Below, piece after piece: positions 10,501 through 24,100 of a stretch of 64,000 bases of DNA. The notes under the pieces are model-generated. The model was not told the origin of the DNA. It saw only the letters and a list, made by a program, of their open reading frames with translations, and searched no databases. The stretch comes from Rallus limicola (taxonomy: Eukaryota > Chordata > Aves > Gruiformes > Rallidae). The first letter of the stretch is position 1, and each line of letters begins with the position of its first letter. The stretch covers positions 2,035,001 to 2,099,000 of the forward strand of contig JAKCOZ010000020.1 of assembly GCA_022605955.1 (NCBI GenBank), in the 5' to 3' direction. Both the position numbers and the translations under genes were made by a program.

Positions 10501-13500
10501 TACCAGGGGAAGAGGTGAAGTGGTTAAAAATACCTGACATTAATGTCCTGCCAGGGTTAACCTCTACCAGTATTAATGGTGGCACCTCAGGCTCTTAATT
10601 ACAGAGCAGTGCCCTTTTGTCCTCTGCATTACATAACTATAGACCACAAAATAGTAAGAGCTTCTCATATAAATTACACCTGATGTTTAGCACCACATTC
10701 ACTTGTTTAAACCAGCTATATTTAGAACATTTCATTTCCCTGAAACATGCAGTTGCTAAAGATCCTGCCACCACTGTAGAATGCATCACCTCATTCACCC
10801 AGGAAAGTAAGAATTAATACAAGAACTGCCACTGACCCAAACCCACATGTAAGTGTTTTGTGGGATAACAGTAGAATACTTGCATTCTTTAAGCTACAGA
10901 GTTTGGTGTTTTGCTGAATTGAGACCTTGGTGCCTACAAATATGTGACCAGTGTGCTTCCTTTTGTACAGAAAATGTGTCCACAAGAAGTAAACACTGAG
11001 CAAAGAGATGGAAAAAAAAATACTGTATGACAGGGTTTAAAAATAGATTTAGAAGGTTGGCTTGCCTCACCTTTCCTAATTTTAATTGTTTAACAAATGT
11101 TGTTCTCTGGTTTTCTATGCTCTGTCCGTTCAGAGTGCCTTCTGCCTGAATCTGAAATCAAAGGGAAAAGGATACAGCTGTTTGATTACAGATGAATATC
11201 AGATTGCACACAGCAGTGCAGGTCTCCACACTGCAGACAAACCCTATTATCTCTCTAGACCTGTGCCCAGTACATTAATTACACCTACAGTTTTCTAGGC
11301 CCATCCTAATGGATCAGAAGCATAAATTGAAATCAAGCAGAAGCTTGTCACAGCTCAAGCTCAGTCTCCAGGTCTGGGTGTAATCATACACTCCTTTCTG
11401 TTGGTTTTCAAACAAGCCACTTTGGCTCTGTGCTATCATCAAATTAAAATGCCAGAACAAGCAAGTTACACCAAATACTATCTAAATACCTGGTAATTAG
11501 AGAATAATGCACGTGTAGATTCTGTAATATCAGTAATAAAGCAAGTTTAAGTACTCAGAGATAAGAACTCCTTTTCAAATATAAGGAATCCCAGGCAGGC
11601 TAGAGGCTTTCCTGAAGTCATGAAGAAAGCAGTAGAAAATCAAAGCCATAATTCTGTCAGCAGGCTTAACACTGAGCTGGAATGTGATATAAATTAAGAT
11701 GACATACTTTAGTGCAGTTGTCACACACAACATCCTTCACGGACTCAGAGGAGATGAAGTGATGGAGGCAGTGGTCCAGCGTCATAGGACGACCCTTAGT
11801 ATGAAAAACCAAGTTATTCTCCATGATCTCAGGGTGCATAGCACTTAACTGTGTGCAAGGATTTGTCACTATTTCTTCCACAGAAACTACATAATGCAGG
11901 CTTATTTCCTGAGAAACCTGACTACATGGCTTCAGTACAGCACAGGGCTGACACAGCTGTGGGGATTCTGTGCAGTGCAGCCTGTGGAGAAGCACAGGAG
12001 GAGTCCCCATGTGAGCCCTTTAGTGGGGTTTTAAACTACAGATTCCTGTGCTGTTACTGTTTTCCCCCAGAGGTGCCAGCACTTCACAAGTCACCCCTCT
12101 ACAGAGGAGAAACAGCATTTACTTGAATTTAGGCACTCCTTCCTATCTGTCCTTGTAGGCTGTACTCCATACTGCCAAGTATGAAAGGTATAACCTTCAA
12201 TGATGGTATAAAGTAAAACAAATAGCAGAAGATGTGTCTAAATCCCAATCCCAGCTGTCCAGGACTGTGTTCTGTAGGTACCAGTCAGTTTCCATGAGTA
12301 TAAACATGAGAAACAACTGTTTCTTATCTAGGAAGACCCATCTGTAGCAGACATGAAGTAACAAACAGTTACACCTAAATAAGATCCCATGCATTTTGCC
12401 CAAAAAAAACGTACAGTGCCAGAAAAAAACCCACCTTCATTTGAAGGTTTCAGACAGCCAGGAAGAAACAGAAACAAACCCCCACTCAATCCAAAAGCTT
12501 GTGGTGTACTACCACCAGAGACAGAGCCCCCAAGGTCACCTTCCAAGGCTGCCAGAGACACACAGCCCTTGAGATACAATCTGGTCTGTTCAGATGACAC
12601 AGAAAGGACCAAATACTCCACGAGGAGACACAGGAAACAGCTGGTGTCACAGTCACACTTGTTGTACTAATGGTGATCGGCACCAGCACGTTAGTGATAA
12701 GGTGCTGTGCTACCACAACAGGAGCAGTTATGAAAAGGCAAGAACATCAAATGCATTCACGCTGTGGTATCTTAAAAAGGCACCAGTGAAGATAAAGCTA
12801 CAGCAGACTGGCTGGATCATGCATCAGTAAGGGATACGTACCCACAGAGCTGCTGGAATGCTCAGCGAGAGACTGTCGAAGGTATCGTACCTCACAGGAC
12901 TCTGAAAGGAGACATTTCCACAGCCAGTGAGCTCAAATTTATGAGAGTCCAAAAAAAAAAAAAACCCACTCCCAAGCCCCAACCTACCTCACACAAGGGG
13001 AGCATATGCCCTCTGCTGTCCACGATTATCTGGTGGAACAGGGTCAAACCCACCTGTGTCCCCCCGCAGAGACAAGGTGCTACTTTGCCTCTTGCAAACA
13101 AATTTACAGGGGCAGCTTCAGCAGCAAGTGTTGGAAAAGTAAATGTATAGTCTCTAAATAAAAGAGTCTTACAGTTCAATCTACAAATTATATTTACTTC
13201 CTGTCATTTCTCTTTTTCCAGGTTACTGCATCTCCTTACTCTGGATAACCAGACTGCAACTCCGTTTGGTTTTCCATGTGTAACCTCAATAGTGTGTGTG
13301 GAATGGACAGCTACTCCTGAGGTGCTACCCATGTGAGTGGATTTTCAGTATATGATAGCTGTGGTACTGAATGTAAATATAACAAGACAGCTGTTACTCT
13401 GGTTGGACAGCTATCATCCCCACACAGTGGGTCACGCTTCATTTTCATCAGTATATTTAGTGATAGGTTGGTGTTCAGCACCAACACTGCACTGGGAAAA

Positions 13501-16500
13501 GTACCAGTCTAAGCTGTGAGTCCTGCAAACCTCTGGAGCTTAAACCAACTATACCAGCTATGCCAGAAACAAGGGAGGATGGTTTCAGAACACCCTTCAA
13601 ATGCTGGGTGTCCTTCTTCACATACACATACCATGAGGCATGCATTCTTATACCTGGTGTTCACAGTGTTTGCAAACCATGTTGCTGGTCAGCCTTCCAT
13701 GAAAAGGATGCTGAGATTTCCAGGGGTTTGACACAGGAGGGAGAGGCCCTGGAACACAAAGTTGAAATTCTTTTACTTTCAGTACAGCTGTGTTCATTGC
13801 TATAATTCTATGAAGGTAACAAAGGGAACTGCTCTAAAACATGTTCCATCTCACTGACAAATAATTCATGTTTGGGGCTGTGGGTTGGTTTTGAGTTTGT
13901 TTGGTTTGTTTGGTTTTTTTTACAGCTAGAGAGAGATACTTCAGTCCATTACAAAGACTAATTAGTCTTATCCCCTTAATAAAGCAACCACACTATGAAT
14001 ATTCACATTTCAGATGGAAAAAAGCATACCTCTTGTTCTGCAGCTTATTTGCTTTTGGGTTATTTCTGGCTGCTACAAAGGAAGAGCAAAGATTTCATTA
14101 ACCCCACACCTCAGAAAGCATTAAGTATTAAATATGTTCTTATTTCATCCCTAATAGGATTTTTTGGGAGTGTCAGTGTCTCTTTATATTTGAGGAACAC
14201 CAAAAAAAACCTGGTACATGACAACTTTATAATTGAAAAAAAAAAGAACATTTCTAATGAAATGAAAAATGAATGTACAGAATTCTCTGCCCCAGAGTGC
14301 TGAAATAAAAGCTTAACAGGTTTTAGAAACCTTTTGCATGTGTTTTAGACAAAAAGAGATAGAAACTTTCCCTGTGTGTTAAGTTTACAACTACAGTGGA
14401 GGATTAGGTAAGTTTTGCTACTCCACAAAGGTCCATTTTGCAGTTTTCAAACCTCTTCCATATGTCTGCTCCAGCAGGTAAGAGTAACTGCTTAGATGGA
14501 CTGCTGTTCCCTATATTCACTGGATTTAGGCCCTCATGAAAGCAGAATCACTGTAAATTCAAACATATGCACTTACAAACCCCGTTTTTTATTCTTTAGA
14601 TTGCTTGACCTACCAATTCGCTTCTATCAGTACTAAAGAATGGCTTTGTAGAGATAATGAAACCACCTTCAGCTTCTAAACAGACATTTTAGACTTGACA
14701 CACTTAGGAATCTAGGCAGCCTACAGACACTTCTCCTGGCAGGGAAATGACACGGGTAAAGAAGTCACCTCCAGTGAGTGCACATCGAACAGGTGCGTCA
14801 CGCGGGGCTGACGGTCCCGTTCGTCTTCTAAGGACGAGGTAAGGACATGGAATAGCTCATGGGCATCCTGTTAAACAGAGGATTAACACTCAGAGGAAGT
14901 AAAAGCAAGAGGCATCAAAACAGACTTAAGGAGTACTGATGCACCTATGACTACATCACTGCAGTTGGAAATGAATGGAAGAACTACTGCTTAGAGCCCA
15001 CCTTAGCTATTGATGGTTATCACTTGTGCATCTGCTGTGGTTCTGCCAAAAGGCTCATTCTATAAAGCTCAGCTTTGTAACAGCACAAGTTATGAATAGC
15101 CCTGGGCTATATAAACTCAAGAGAGACTAAAACACTTGGGGAAAAAAAAAAAAAGAAGGGAAATGAATGCACTGCCTCCTGCTGGCTTGGTGGCAATAAA
15201 AGCATGACTGGAATCTATGCTGTTTGCTTCGGCTCTGAAATAGAAAAGCTGGAACCATTATTCCATGAGTGAGATAACTGATCGAGTTCATCAGCCAGCT
15301 GCACTTAGGGGCTGCAACAAGAACTGGAAATGTTGTATGTTATGTGTAACTGAATTTGGAAATATCAGTGAAGCAGAGCCTGTCCCCTGAAGCAGCATGG
15401 CTCGTTAGCCCAGACCCACAGCCAACATCCCTTCTGTTTTAATAGTACTGGCTCCATTGCTCCAAATCTGATGGCAATGAAGTAGGTCTGGAAGCAGCTG
15501 GGGTCTCCATGACAAATATCTAAGCAAGCTGAAAACACCATTCATCAGTCACATGGTTGTTTTCCTCTGCTTTTTGAAGCAAACTTCTCACTACAGCAAA
15601 GATTCAGATTTGACACTCGGGGTATTGGTACCACAGCTTCAACCTTCTGTTGCTCCATATCTAAGCACTAAGGGGTTAATTAATCAGGCAGCCTAACTTG
15701 GATTCTGTAATCACCTGCTCCTCAAATGATGAGATCTGCCACCTGTACATCCTCAAAACTTCCAAGAGGCAGCTCGCATCCAGGACATCATCTTCTGTTA
15801 CCTCTTGACAGGACAAGGCTAGGGACAGGGGTTGAAACACATTAGGAGGAGCCACAAAGAGCAGTTACAACACAAATCTGTTTATTTTAGACTTTATGTT
15901 CCTTAAGCATCATAAAATAGATTACAGCCATTATTCTCTAACTGATTGCTTACATCCTCATCTAATGCACACCAAATGAAAGGTTTCCCAAAGAGCTGAT
16001 ATAGAGAGAGCAAGAATAAATACAAACACTGTCTGAAAAGGCAATTTTTTACTATCAGATTGGGTTAAAAAATGGTACATGTCCCCAGTATTAATGCCCC
16101 ACCATCCTTATGTCAAGTAAAGGTATGTGCTTCACTGGCACAGTTTTAGTAGGAGACAGGAGAACTTCCAATGGGTTTCCTTTAAAACAAACCCTGTGAG
16201 GAAAAGCCAGGGAGAACCCACAAGTTGCTTAAACACTTGGAGTGCTTTAACAGGATGTAGCTGGTGCAGGAGTTTAGCACAGGACAAGTCTGAAGCAGGT
16301 TACCAAACTGGGCTTGGAGGCTTTATCCTTTGCCTGTGACATCAAAGTATCTCACCTAACAGTCTGTATTTTGGGTAAAATAGAAGCATCTTTTCCCCCA
16401 AGCTTAAAATTCTTTTATAAAGCATTACTTTTACCTAGAATTCTCAGTGTCCATGTAACTGTGATAATATTTTCCCAGCTTCTTCAGTTAGACTGAGTCC

Positions 16501-18389
16501 ATATTCATACTCTTTTAACCATTAATACCCCATGAGCAGCAAACGGGCCTGTGACAGTAGGTTCCATAACCACATTTTCTTGCCCCTCTTGCCCTCCACC
16601 TTGATTTGTTCAACCTGATAGCAAAGGGCTCCTTGGGAGCAACGTGCAGGATGCTGGCTGGGCTGCCCGCTGCCTCTTGCCATCAAAACCTGGAACCTTT
16701 CAGCTGTTGGCCAGGAAACAAATGGCTTTGGGGACGCACACAGGGAACCTTGCCTTATTCCAGGCTCTGCACAGCAAATTAATACCTCTTGGATCTCTTC
16801 CCCTCTGTGAAAGCTGGTTGAACTTGGCCAATGAGTTCAAAGTTAGTAGTGGGGCATTAAAAAGAGAAGGATGCAAGAGCACATGAGCTTGCTTTCTTTA
16901 GGAAAGGGGGCTGGAAATGGCAACATTTATGCTAAATATTTTCCTCTTAGTTTATCAGAAGGTGAAAATGTTGAAGTACCTCTTAGGAGACGCAGCAATG
17001 TGACTGACAGGTACTGATGCACAGTGGGCTGGTTCTGGTCTGTCTTGTATTGTGCTGTAAATTCCTCCAGCCACTTGATGAAAGACGGGCAGGAAGATAA
17101 GCCTTGCAGCAAAGAGTTCATGAAGCAGGTGTTCCCCAAGTTAAGGAGGCCAGGTACAAGCCCTATAAATAGAAGTGTAAGATTTAACACATGAAGTCCA
17201 GCAAAATCACAGTAGTTTCAGTAGGGAGTGTTGGGTTAGGTACCTGTACCTAACCTGTACCTGCTGGAAACCAGAAGAGCCTGGTGTGTACTCAGCATGC
17301 TGGGAGGTGTTTGTGCACACTGTGGTCTCTGACACTTGCCTTTTCGAAAAATACCTTTTTTTTTTTTAATGGTAGGAATAGATTCTATCACCACCAGTAA
17401 GGTTCAGGGTTCTCTGCAAGTCACTGTAAAATTCCTGGTGACAGTACAGAGTGTGAGAGCCCCTGGGCAAAGGGCCCCCACCTTCATGTGCTTCAGCCTG
17501 GCTTGGTGAAACCCTGCTCAGATTAGCACCTTGGTACCAAAACCCTGGGTTGCCAAGGGTTAGTAAGAGGGGTTTCCCCTGAGTCTGCTTAGCAAGAGAC
17601 TTTAACTTCTCTTGTGCTAATGCTCAAGGAGAAATGACAAAATATAAAACAGAGTGTGCTGATCTGCAGGGGTTCAGTAACAAACCCTTAACACAAAAAC
17701 ACATCTAATACATCAGGATTTCAGAAAAAAGCCAGGTGATATAATTACATAAGTAACGAAACCCCCTGTTCAGGGTTTGTGGGGGGTTTAAACTCCTATT
17801 TCTAGACAAGACAGCAAACAAAACCTCTTTCTCAAGAGAAAGCAACACGCAGCAGCAGCCGCCGGTAGCAGCCCACAGCCCGGCTGCTCTCCCAGCGCCC
17901 AGGAGGGGCCGGGAGGCAGCCCAAGCGTGGAGTGACCCCGGGGAAGCCCCCGGAGGCTGCTCCCCGGGCACAGCCAGCACCCCCCACACCCCGTACCTTT
18001 CCTGCGCCTCTTCCTCTCGGTGATGGGCCCCCACAGCACGTACATGCCGGCCGCCAGCGCGGCGGCCACCCCCCCGATAACGCCCCAGTTCTTCATCGCT
18101 TTATACCTGAAACGGGGGAAATAAAAGCCAAAGGAACGGCCGGGACCGGCGCGGGTCCCGCTGGCGGCACGCACCCGCCTCAGACGCGGGGCAGGGCACC
18201 GGACGCCCGGGAGGCTCGCTCCCCCTCCCCCTCCCCCTCCCCCTCCCGGTACCGTTCCCGGCGCGCCGGGCCCCGCACCGCCGCCCCCGCGACCCCCGCC
18301 CGGGTCGTCCCCACTGACCTGGCCGCGGCTCCGGCCCGCAGCAACCTCCGCACCGCCCCGTCCGCCTCCGCGGCGCCGCCGGGCCGCAT
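7502..18389 (-). CDS. USP30: Ubiquitin carboxyl-terminal hydrolase 30, mitochondrial outer membrane
   Basis: USP30 removes ubiquitin from mitochondrial outer-membrane proteins and opposes PINK1/parkin mitophagy. Thirteen exons join in phase: 18389-18319, 18106-17997, 17162-16980, 15818-15715, 14867-14769, 14072-14030, 13748-13654, 12901-12842, 11794-11708, 11151-11071, 10168-9949, 8843-8735 and 7766-7502. They give 508 residues (human 517). A single membrane anchor (about residues 31-50, Ala/Gly/Val-rich, after MKNWG) is followed by the basic patch ERKRRRK. The catalytic domain has the Cys box [17 protein letters not shown] (Cys73), the His box GDMHSGHF (His443) and WLWVSDD (Ser468), i.e. the unusual Cys-His-Ser triad known for USP30. 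CxxC pairs CKHC and CDNC fit the zinc site. The start at 18389 is the first ATG in the GC-rich first exon; a second ATG (residue 28, MKNWG) could also start a protein with the anchor intact. Confidence 0.96.
9400..9930 (+). mobile_element. Decayed CR1 LINE fragment (ORF2 piece plus 3' end)
   Basis: On the + strand the conceptual translation has [11 protein letters not shown], then [19 protein letters not shown], and after a stop and frame changes [16 protein letters not shown]. These are familiar CR1 ORF2 strings from the region after the endonuclease. It continues to a CR1-like 3' end, GAGGTCCCTTCCATCCCAAA followed by CATGATTCTGAG. Stops and frameshifts show it is dead, and much of ORF2 is missing. 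It lies antisense inside the USP30 intron 8844-9948, with its 3' terminus only about 20 bp from the exon 9949-10168 boundary. Confidence 0.8.
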
Positions 18390-18640
18390 CCCCCCCTCCC
18401 CGCCGGAACCAGGGCCCCGCGGGCAGGCGGCGCGGCGGACGGGGCGGCGGAGCGCCGGAAGTGGCGGGGGGGTGCCCGGTTAGCGAGCGGACCGCCCCTG
18501 GCAACGGGCGGCGGCGGGGCCTTGCTGCTGCGGGCCGGCCCCTCCACGGGGAAGGCGGTGGTACCGGGGCTTACTGCCTGGGTGTCAGATCCCCGGCGCA
18601 GGGCCTGAGCACCCGCTCAGGGACGGGGTTCGGTGGTGGC
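18000..18640. promoter_or_regulatory. CpG-rich promoter region of USP30
   Basis: The first two USP30 exons lie in an extremely GC- and CpG-rich segment that includes a (CCCCCT)n-like tract at about 18220-18247 within intron 1. The region continues about 250 bp past the ATG at 18389. No TATA box is evident, consistent with a CpG-island promoter. Confidence 0.5.
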
Positions 18641-18654
18641 ACCCGGCAGTGCTA

Positions 18655-18722
18655 GGCTCCCGGTGGGGCTCGTGGTATTATTAAAGGCCTTTCCCAACCG
18701 AAACGATGCTCTGAGTCTGTGA
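18655..18722 (+). mobile_element. CR1 3'-end remnant
   Basis: TTAAAGGCCTTTCCCAACC followed by GAAACGATGCTCTGAGTCTGTG matches the layout of a CR1 3' terminus (AAGGTCCCTTCCAACCC, then AATGATTCTATGATTC) with several substitutions. The piece is very short, so the assignment is moderate. Confidence 0.5.
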
Positions 18723-20690
18723 AACCGCCTGAACCCCACTGAGAGCGAGCGGTACTGCTGCCGTGCAGCCCATGCCAGCAGCGTACTGCGGGGACCCCTG
18801 TACCCCATCCTTGAGCCCTGCTCTCAGCCCAGTGCCTGGTAGTCCAACCCCTGTCTTTCTGGCTGAGTCCTTGTTTGCCAGACACGCCTCTGGAAGGCAG
18901 CTCAGAAGAGGAGAGCAGGCTGGGGAGTACAGGAGTAGGCAGCCAGGGGCTGAGAGAAACGGGAGCGACCCACAGCAGAAAGGGGTGAAGAAATAAAGTC
19001 ATCCTGACAGCTGCACCATCCATGTGCAACACGGTGTTCTAGTACCTGTCTCATGTGCATTAAATACATGAGGCAAAAGAACCAGCGTGCTTAGAGGCCA
19101 AATCTCACCCCCCTAACTTACTGGGAAAATTGGATCTTTTTTTAGTAAAAAAAAGTAATTTAGCTGCTGTATTCTAGGAGGAACGTTGTGGCCCGTGCAA
19201 TGAATGGCTAAGCTAAAATTCTGCTTGAAAAAGGCCTTTTTTTCTAGCAAGTTTTGGGGAGGAGCAACCCAGAGGCTGTGGGTGAACCTTGCTGTGCAGC
19301 TGTGGATGCCCTGATAAAGGCTGGTGATGAGTGTTGTCCTCTGGAAGCCCCAGTTCAGTAACGCTCCCGTGGTACTGCCAGCACCTGCAGTGATGCAGAG
19401 CATGCTCCTCAGATCATGTATAGCAACCATGGTTTCTTTAACCTGCATTTCATGAAGAGGAGACATAAATCTTGCAGCCAGGAAGGTGGTGTAAACCAGT
19501 TTTACCTACTGAGGTCTTTTTTTCCTTTAATTGTGCCAGGCCAGGCTGCTTTTCACTGCCAATGAACTCCTGATTCTGATTACAAACAGCTGGAGCAATG
19601 CCCCTCTTCAGCAGCACCACCCATCTGGAGACAAGTCAGAGACCAGAGAGCCATGTTGCTGATGGGAATCTGAGTGCCTGAGAAGGGCAAAAAGAGGTGA
19701 CAAAGAGTAGAGGGCAGAGGGACATCCCAAATGCATCCTGAACAAGTTCTCAAACCTTGCTCTCTGAAAAAGATTTTTCAGAGATTTTTAATCTTTTTTA
19801 ATGCCTTTGAGACTGTATTACAGAACAGGCATGCCTTTCCTGCAGTTAAATTTGGGGGTTATCCCACTCCTCAGGTAGTATTCCATTTCCTAAGCGCAGG
19901 CATCCTGTTCCATGGGAGAGAGCCCCAAGGTGACCAGGACACCCCGTGTGATCCACCACAGCATCCTGCCCAAAGCCCACAGCTGGAAGCCACAGGAGAT
20001 ACCCAGTTGCCCAACAGGGAGCCCATGGCTCTCTGCAGGCACCCAGATTCCACACAAACACTTCCTTACACAATCATTCTCACTATTTTTAAGGAACTGG
20101 CTAGGTCAGCTACAGGTTCTTTCTTACAAATACTAAAACCTGGTAAGATTTTCCATATTTAGCATCATTAAGTCTGTGATAGTTGAACAACAACTGTTGA
20201 ACTGGAGCATGGCTGACTTCTCACAGCTAAGCCCAAGCCTCTTGCATCACCCATTGTTCACTGCCCTGCATTCAAACAACTTAATTCTTCCACCTGTCTT
20301 CAGCTGCCATCATCCTGTTGAGGCCATTTCTTCAATTTGCCAAATGTCTTTTAAATTCTCATCACGTCAGATGTCTCCTGGTCAGAGGTTTCCTCCTCGT
20401 TTTCTCCCACAGGCCTTTCTCTGCCAAGGAGCCTGGGTGGATGCAGGTGTGTGCACAAGCAGGCTGTCTCTCCCAGTCGAAGGAGAAGGGGGCTGGCAGG
20501 GGTCGATGTGCCAGGCTGACCGTGCTCATCCTTTACAGGTAAGGGACCGGGAGTTTGTACAATCTCCTCTCCCCCTGCACCCGAGCAGAGCGTGCCCAGG
20601 GGCTGGGTCACTACAGCGATGACATAGAGGAACTTCCCTCGGGTTCCTGAAGCATCGTTTGCTCTAAGAACACGCTTATCTGCAAAGCCC
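18723..20690. other. Intergenic region between USP30 and SVOP
   Basis: The two genes are divergent, with start codons about 2.8 kb apart. I see no coding exon, RNA gene or repeat that I can support in this part. The longest ORFs have no family resemblance. It may contain distal promoter or enhancer elements or a 5' UTR exon of SVOP. Confidence 0.35.
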
Positions 20691-21189
20691 CTCGCTGAAA
20701 CTGCGGCTCAGCGGCCACGTTCCCCACAAGACCCTCTGCTCCCCCGGGAGCTGCAGCATCCGGACCCGCTTGGCTCCGCTTTCCGCGGGGACCCCCCCAT
20801 CCTCCGCGCGTCACCTTTCTCCTCGGCAGCGATGCTCCCCGCGGCTGCCCCCCGCCTGGACCGCTCATCGGACAGCGACCCCCGAGGGGACGAGACCCGG
20901 CGGTGACCGAGGAGCTGAGCCCCCGGCCCCGGCCAGCCCGGCCGGTAGCGCCCGCAGAGCGGGGACGGGAAGGGGAGGGAGCCTCTGGCCGCCGGGACGC
21001 GGCCGCCCCGCCGCCTCTGCCCGCCCCACCGAGCCGAACCGAGCCAAGCCGAGCCCATCCCATCCCTTCCCGTGCCGCCCGGCGCGGGGTACCGTCCGCC
21101 GCCGGAGCTGTCCAGCCGCCCGCCCGCAGCTCCAGCCATCCCCGCCATGCGGGAGCGATGAGAGCAGCTCCTCCAGACGCAGCCCGGCA
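20691..21189 (+). promoter_or_regulatory. CpG-rich 5' region of SVOP
   Basis: A roughly 500-bp GC- and CpG-rich block leads directly into the first SVOP coding exon at 21190. It lacks a clear TATA box and is read as the CpG-island promoter/5' UTR of SVOP. Confidence 0.5.
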
Positions 21190-24100
21190 ATGGAGGATGA
21201 TTTATTCCAGCTGAGACAGCTGCCGTGAGTAGCACCGATAGGGAGCGGGGATGCGCAGGGTTTTCTTCTCCGCGGGCTGCGGGGAGATTGGGAATCCTGG
21301 TGATTCGGAAGGGAATTATTCCTGGGAAGCGGCTTAGGCCCCGGGAAGCAGGCCATTTTCCTTGATTAGCTGCCTGGGCTCAGCATCCGAGGGGCGTGCG
21401 GGGAGCTGGGTGTTACATAAATTCACTCAGGTTTTTATTTTCCCCATGAACTCGGTGGGGGTAGGAATAGAAGGGCTGGGGTAAAACCATGGAAGCGCCA
21501 AAAGATTTTACTGGAAAGGCTACTGTTGTGTTTGCAAGGTGGACTGCATCTGTAAATAACGCTGTGCTAGGGAGGGCAGCCTCCTCCTTCATGCTGCAAA
21601 CTGGCTGCAGACCAGAAGCTTTTTTGGCTAAAGGTGTTTGCAGCCAGTGTGATCAGTGTCTGTGCTGTGGAGGAGCACACACTGCTGCACAAGGAAAATG
21701 CTGGCATCCGTGAGGAACCCCGTGCTGCTGGGATGGGGTTGCTGGATCCATGCAAAGAGGGGGTGAAAGCATTGCTGCCTTCCAATGCCAGGATTCCCTT
21801 TCCTTTGGGGGAAATGCACAATGTTTCCTTTAAAAACAAGTGCGTTTCTGCTAATGCTCCATTATCAGGTGCTTTGAAACAGCCCCCTGTTTATAAATCA
21901 TTGACTCTGCAAGGCAGGGAATGAATGCTTAAAGTTGGTTTTAAATATTAATGAGCCCGTGTCAATGACAGAGCAAACTGTCCCATGGCATTTCTAATAA
22001 GCTGGGGGTATGGACATGAACTCTGGTTATTTTAAATACTCGGTTTGGATGCGTGCAGCTTGTCAGTAAAAAGAATAAGAGATGGTTTCATTCAGCCCCT
22101 AGTCCCAATCTTTTATTTTTTCATTCTTAAAGGAAACACAGAAACATGTTCTAAAGTACCTTCCCATGTAGGTGTAATTGGACTATTCAGCACTGTGAGA
22201 TCTTGCAAACAGATGCAGCTCTCTGCTATGTCTCACCTGCAAAGAACTTTGCAAGGAGGGAACAGCAGATACCACCCTGTGGGGTTTTTTTTTTTCTTCA
22301 TTTGTTTCAATTTGTTTCATAGGCTCCTAAGCAATGAACACTTGTTTTTTTATAATCTATGCTGAGGAATGTGGCCAGCCAGCTCTCTACTCAGCTTGCC
22401 AGGCACTGCCTTTGTATAGCATCCAGAACCCTCGCCTCCCAAACGGTCAGTTCTGAAAGTCCACCTCCACAACCATGAGCAAGTAAGAAGCAGTAACACA
22501 GGGAGTTGGGCTCAGGCACTTTAAACTCAGGGAGGTTTTTATTGGCACACCTGTTCTGCCTGTAAGATACCAAACAGTTACCAGCACAGGTTGTAGGAGG
22601 GATTTTCAGTCCAGTCCCATGGAACGTGGACACACTGTGGTGTCCGTACACTTTGGTGAGCTTTGCACCAGGCTTTGGGACACCTGAAGTAATAGTAATA
22701 GTCCTGCTTTAAATAAATGCAAATATAAAGGTGTGCTTCCCCACACAGATAAACCAGGTGCTTGGAAAACTTTTGCAAATGAGATATGGATGGTACTTTC
22801 CTATTAATTACCCTTTGTAACAAACGAGTCCTCTCATGGCATACTGGTTTCAGTGTTTGTTTGCTGAGGGTATGTATTGCGTTGGTCTGCATTGCATTAC
22901 ATCTTCAGTGGCAGTTTTAATGCAAGAGGGATAATTAATGGTGCCTGTCCTACAGGGTCAGCAAAAGAAAATTCGAACTAAGATAGTTCTACTGAGGTTA
23001 AAAAACAGATTAAGAGAATTTAAAATGGAGTTTCTCAATGGACCTAAACATGAACCTGAATTCAGGTGAGTTTCACTGCTTTGTCTTCTGTCACAACTGA
23101 GCGAAGGAGCCTCTGTGTGCCCCAAATCAGAATGTGAGATAAACCCTAGTTTCACTGCAGTCAGCGTAGTTTTCTTGCCCATTTCAAAGAAGCTTGTTCT
23201 GTGTTCTTATATCTAGACCTTCAAATGTTATCTTAGAAATCAGATTTTGTGACTCCTCTGTTGTTTTTCTGCCAAGATGTAAATGCCAGAGAAAAGCTTT
23301 TGGTTTCCTGCTGTAGATGAGAGCATCACTGAAGTACCACAAGGGATATTTGCCCCATGCAGGTCTTGGAATGCCCTGTCTGACAGTATCACCCCAAAGC
23401 TTCTCCATGCAGGCTGCCCTGGAGAGGAGTGACACCCTCACACAGTGGTCACTGTACTTCTTTTGAAGTTACTGCCTGAGTATCATTAGTGAGTACATGC
23501 CATTCTGCAGATGGGATGTGCTCAAGGAAGGGTGTATGCCAGGACTGGCAAGAACAAGTTTTGTGTTGCTCTGCTTCATGCTTCTGGCACAGGGAAGTCC
23601 TGAGCTGGGCTGGGTGGTGGGTCCTGGCCAGGAGTCCTCTCTGTAAAAAACCCCAACAACAAACCTGGGGTGCTGAGATGCTCATTCCTCCATCCTCTTG
23701 TCCACTGCTGGATCAAAATCCATTTACAGGAGTTTTTCCCTTCTTTCCCATCGCTTTTCCCTTCTATCAGGAATTGATTGTGCCATCAGCACTTGTAAGA
23801 GAAAGGAAGAGTTGAGATCTTGCTGGACACAAAAAGCCCTTCAGATCCCCTTTGGAAATGCCATGTCAGTTTGCTGCAGCTGCAGTTGGCAGGGTGCTGG
23901 TTGTTTTGTTTTGATGACCCTTAAACCAAAGGATTAAATTGGAGTCCAAGAGGGTGTCAGGTATTGAAGTCAGAGGTAGTAGCAAGACTAATTTAGTCTA
24001 TTTCCAAAAAGCTGTTTCACTAGCCCAAGAAGTTGTTGGTTGCCAAGGTGAAGAAGTTACCCCAATGCTGCAGGTAAAGCCAAGGGGGCTGGAGGAATCC

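Noticed and set aside
20611..21235. Overlapping minus-strand ORFs upstream of SVOP (150-175 codons)
   Set aside because: They are GC-rich antisense frames through the CpG-rich promoter with no conserved domain.
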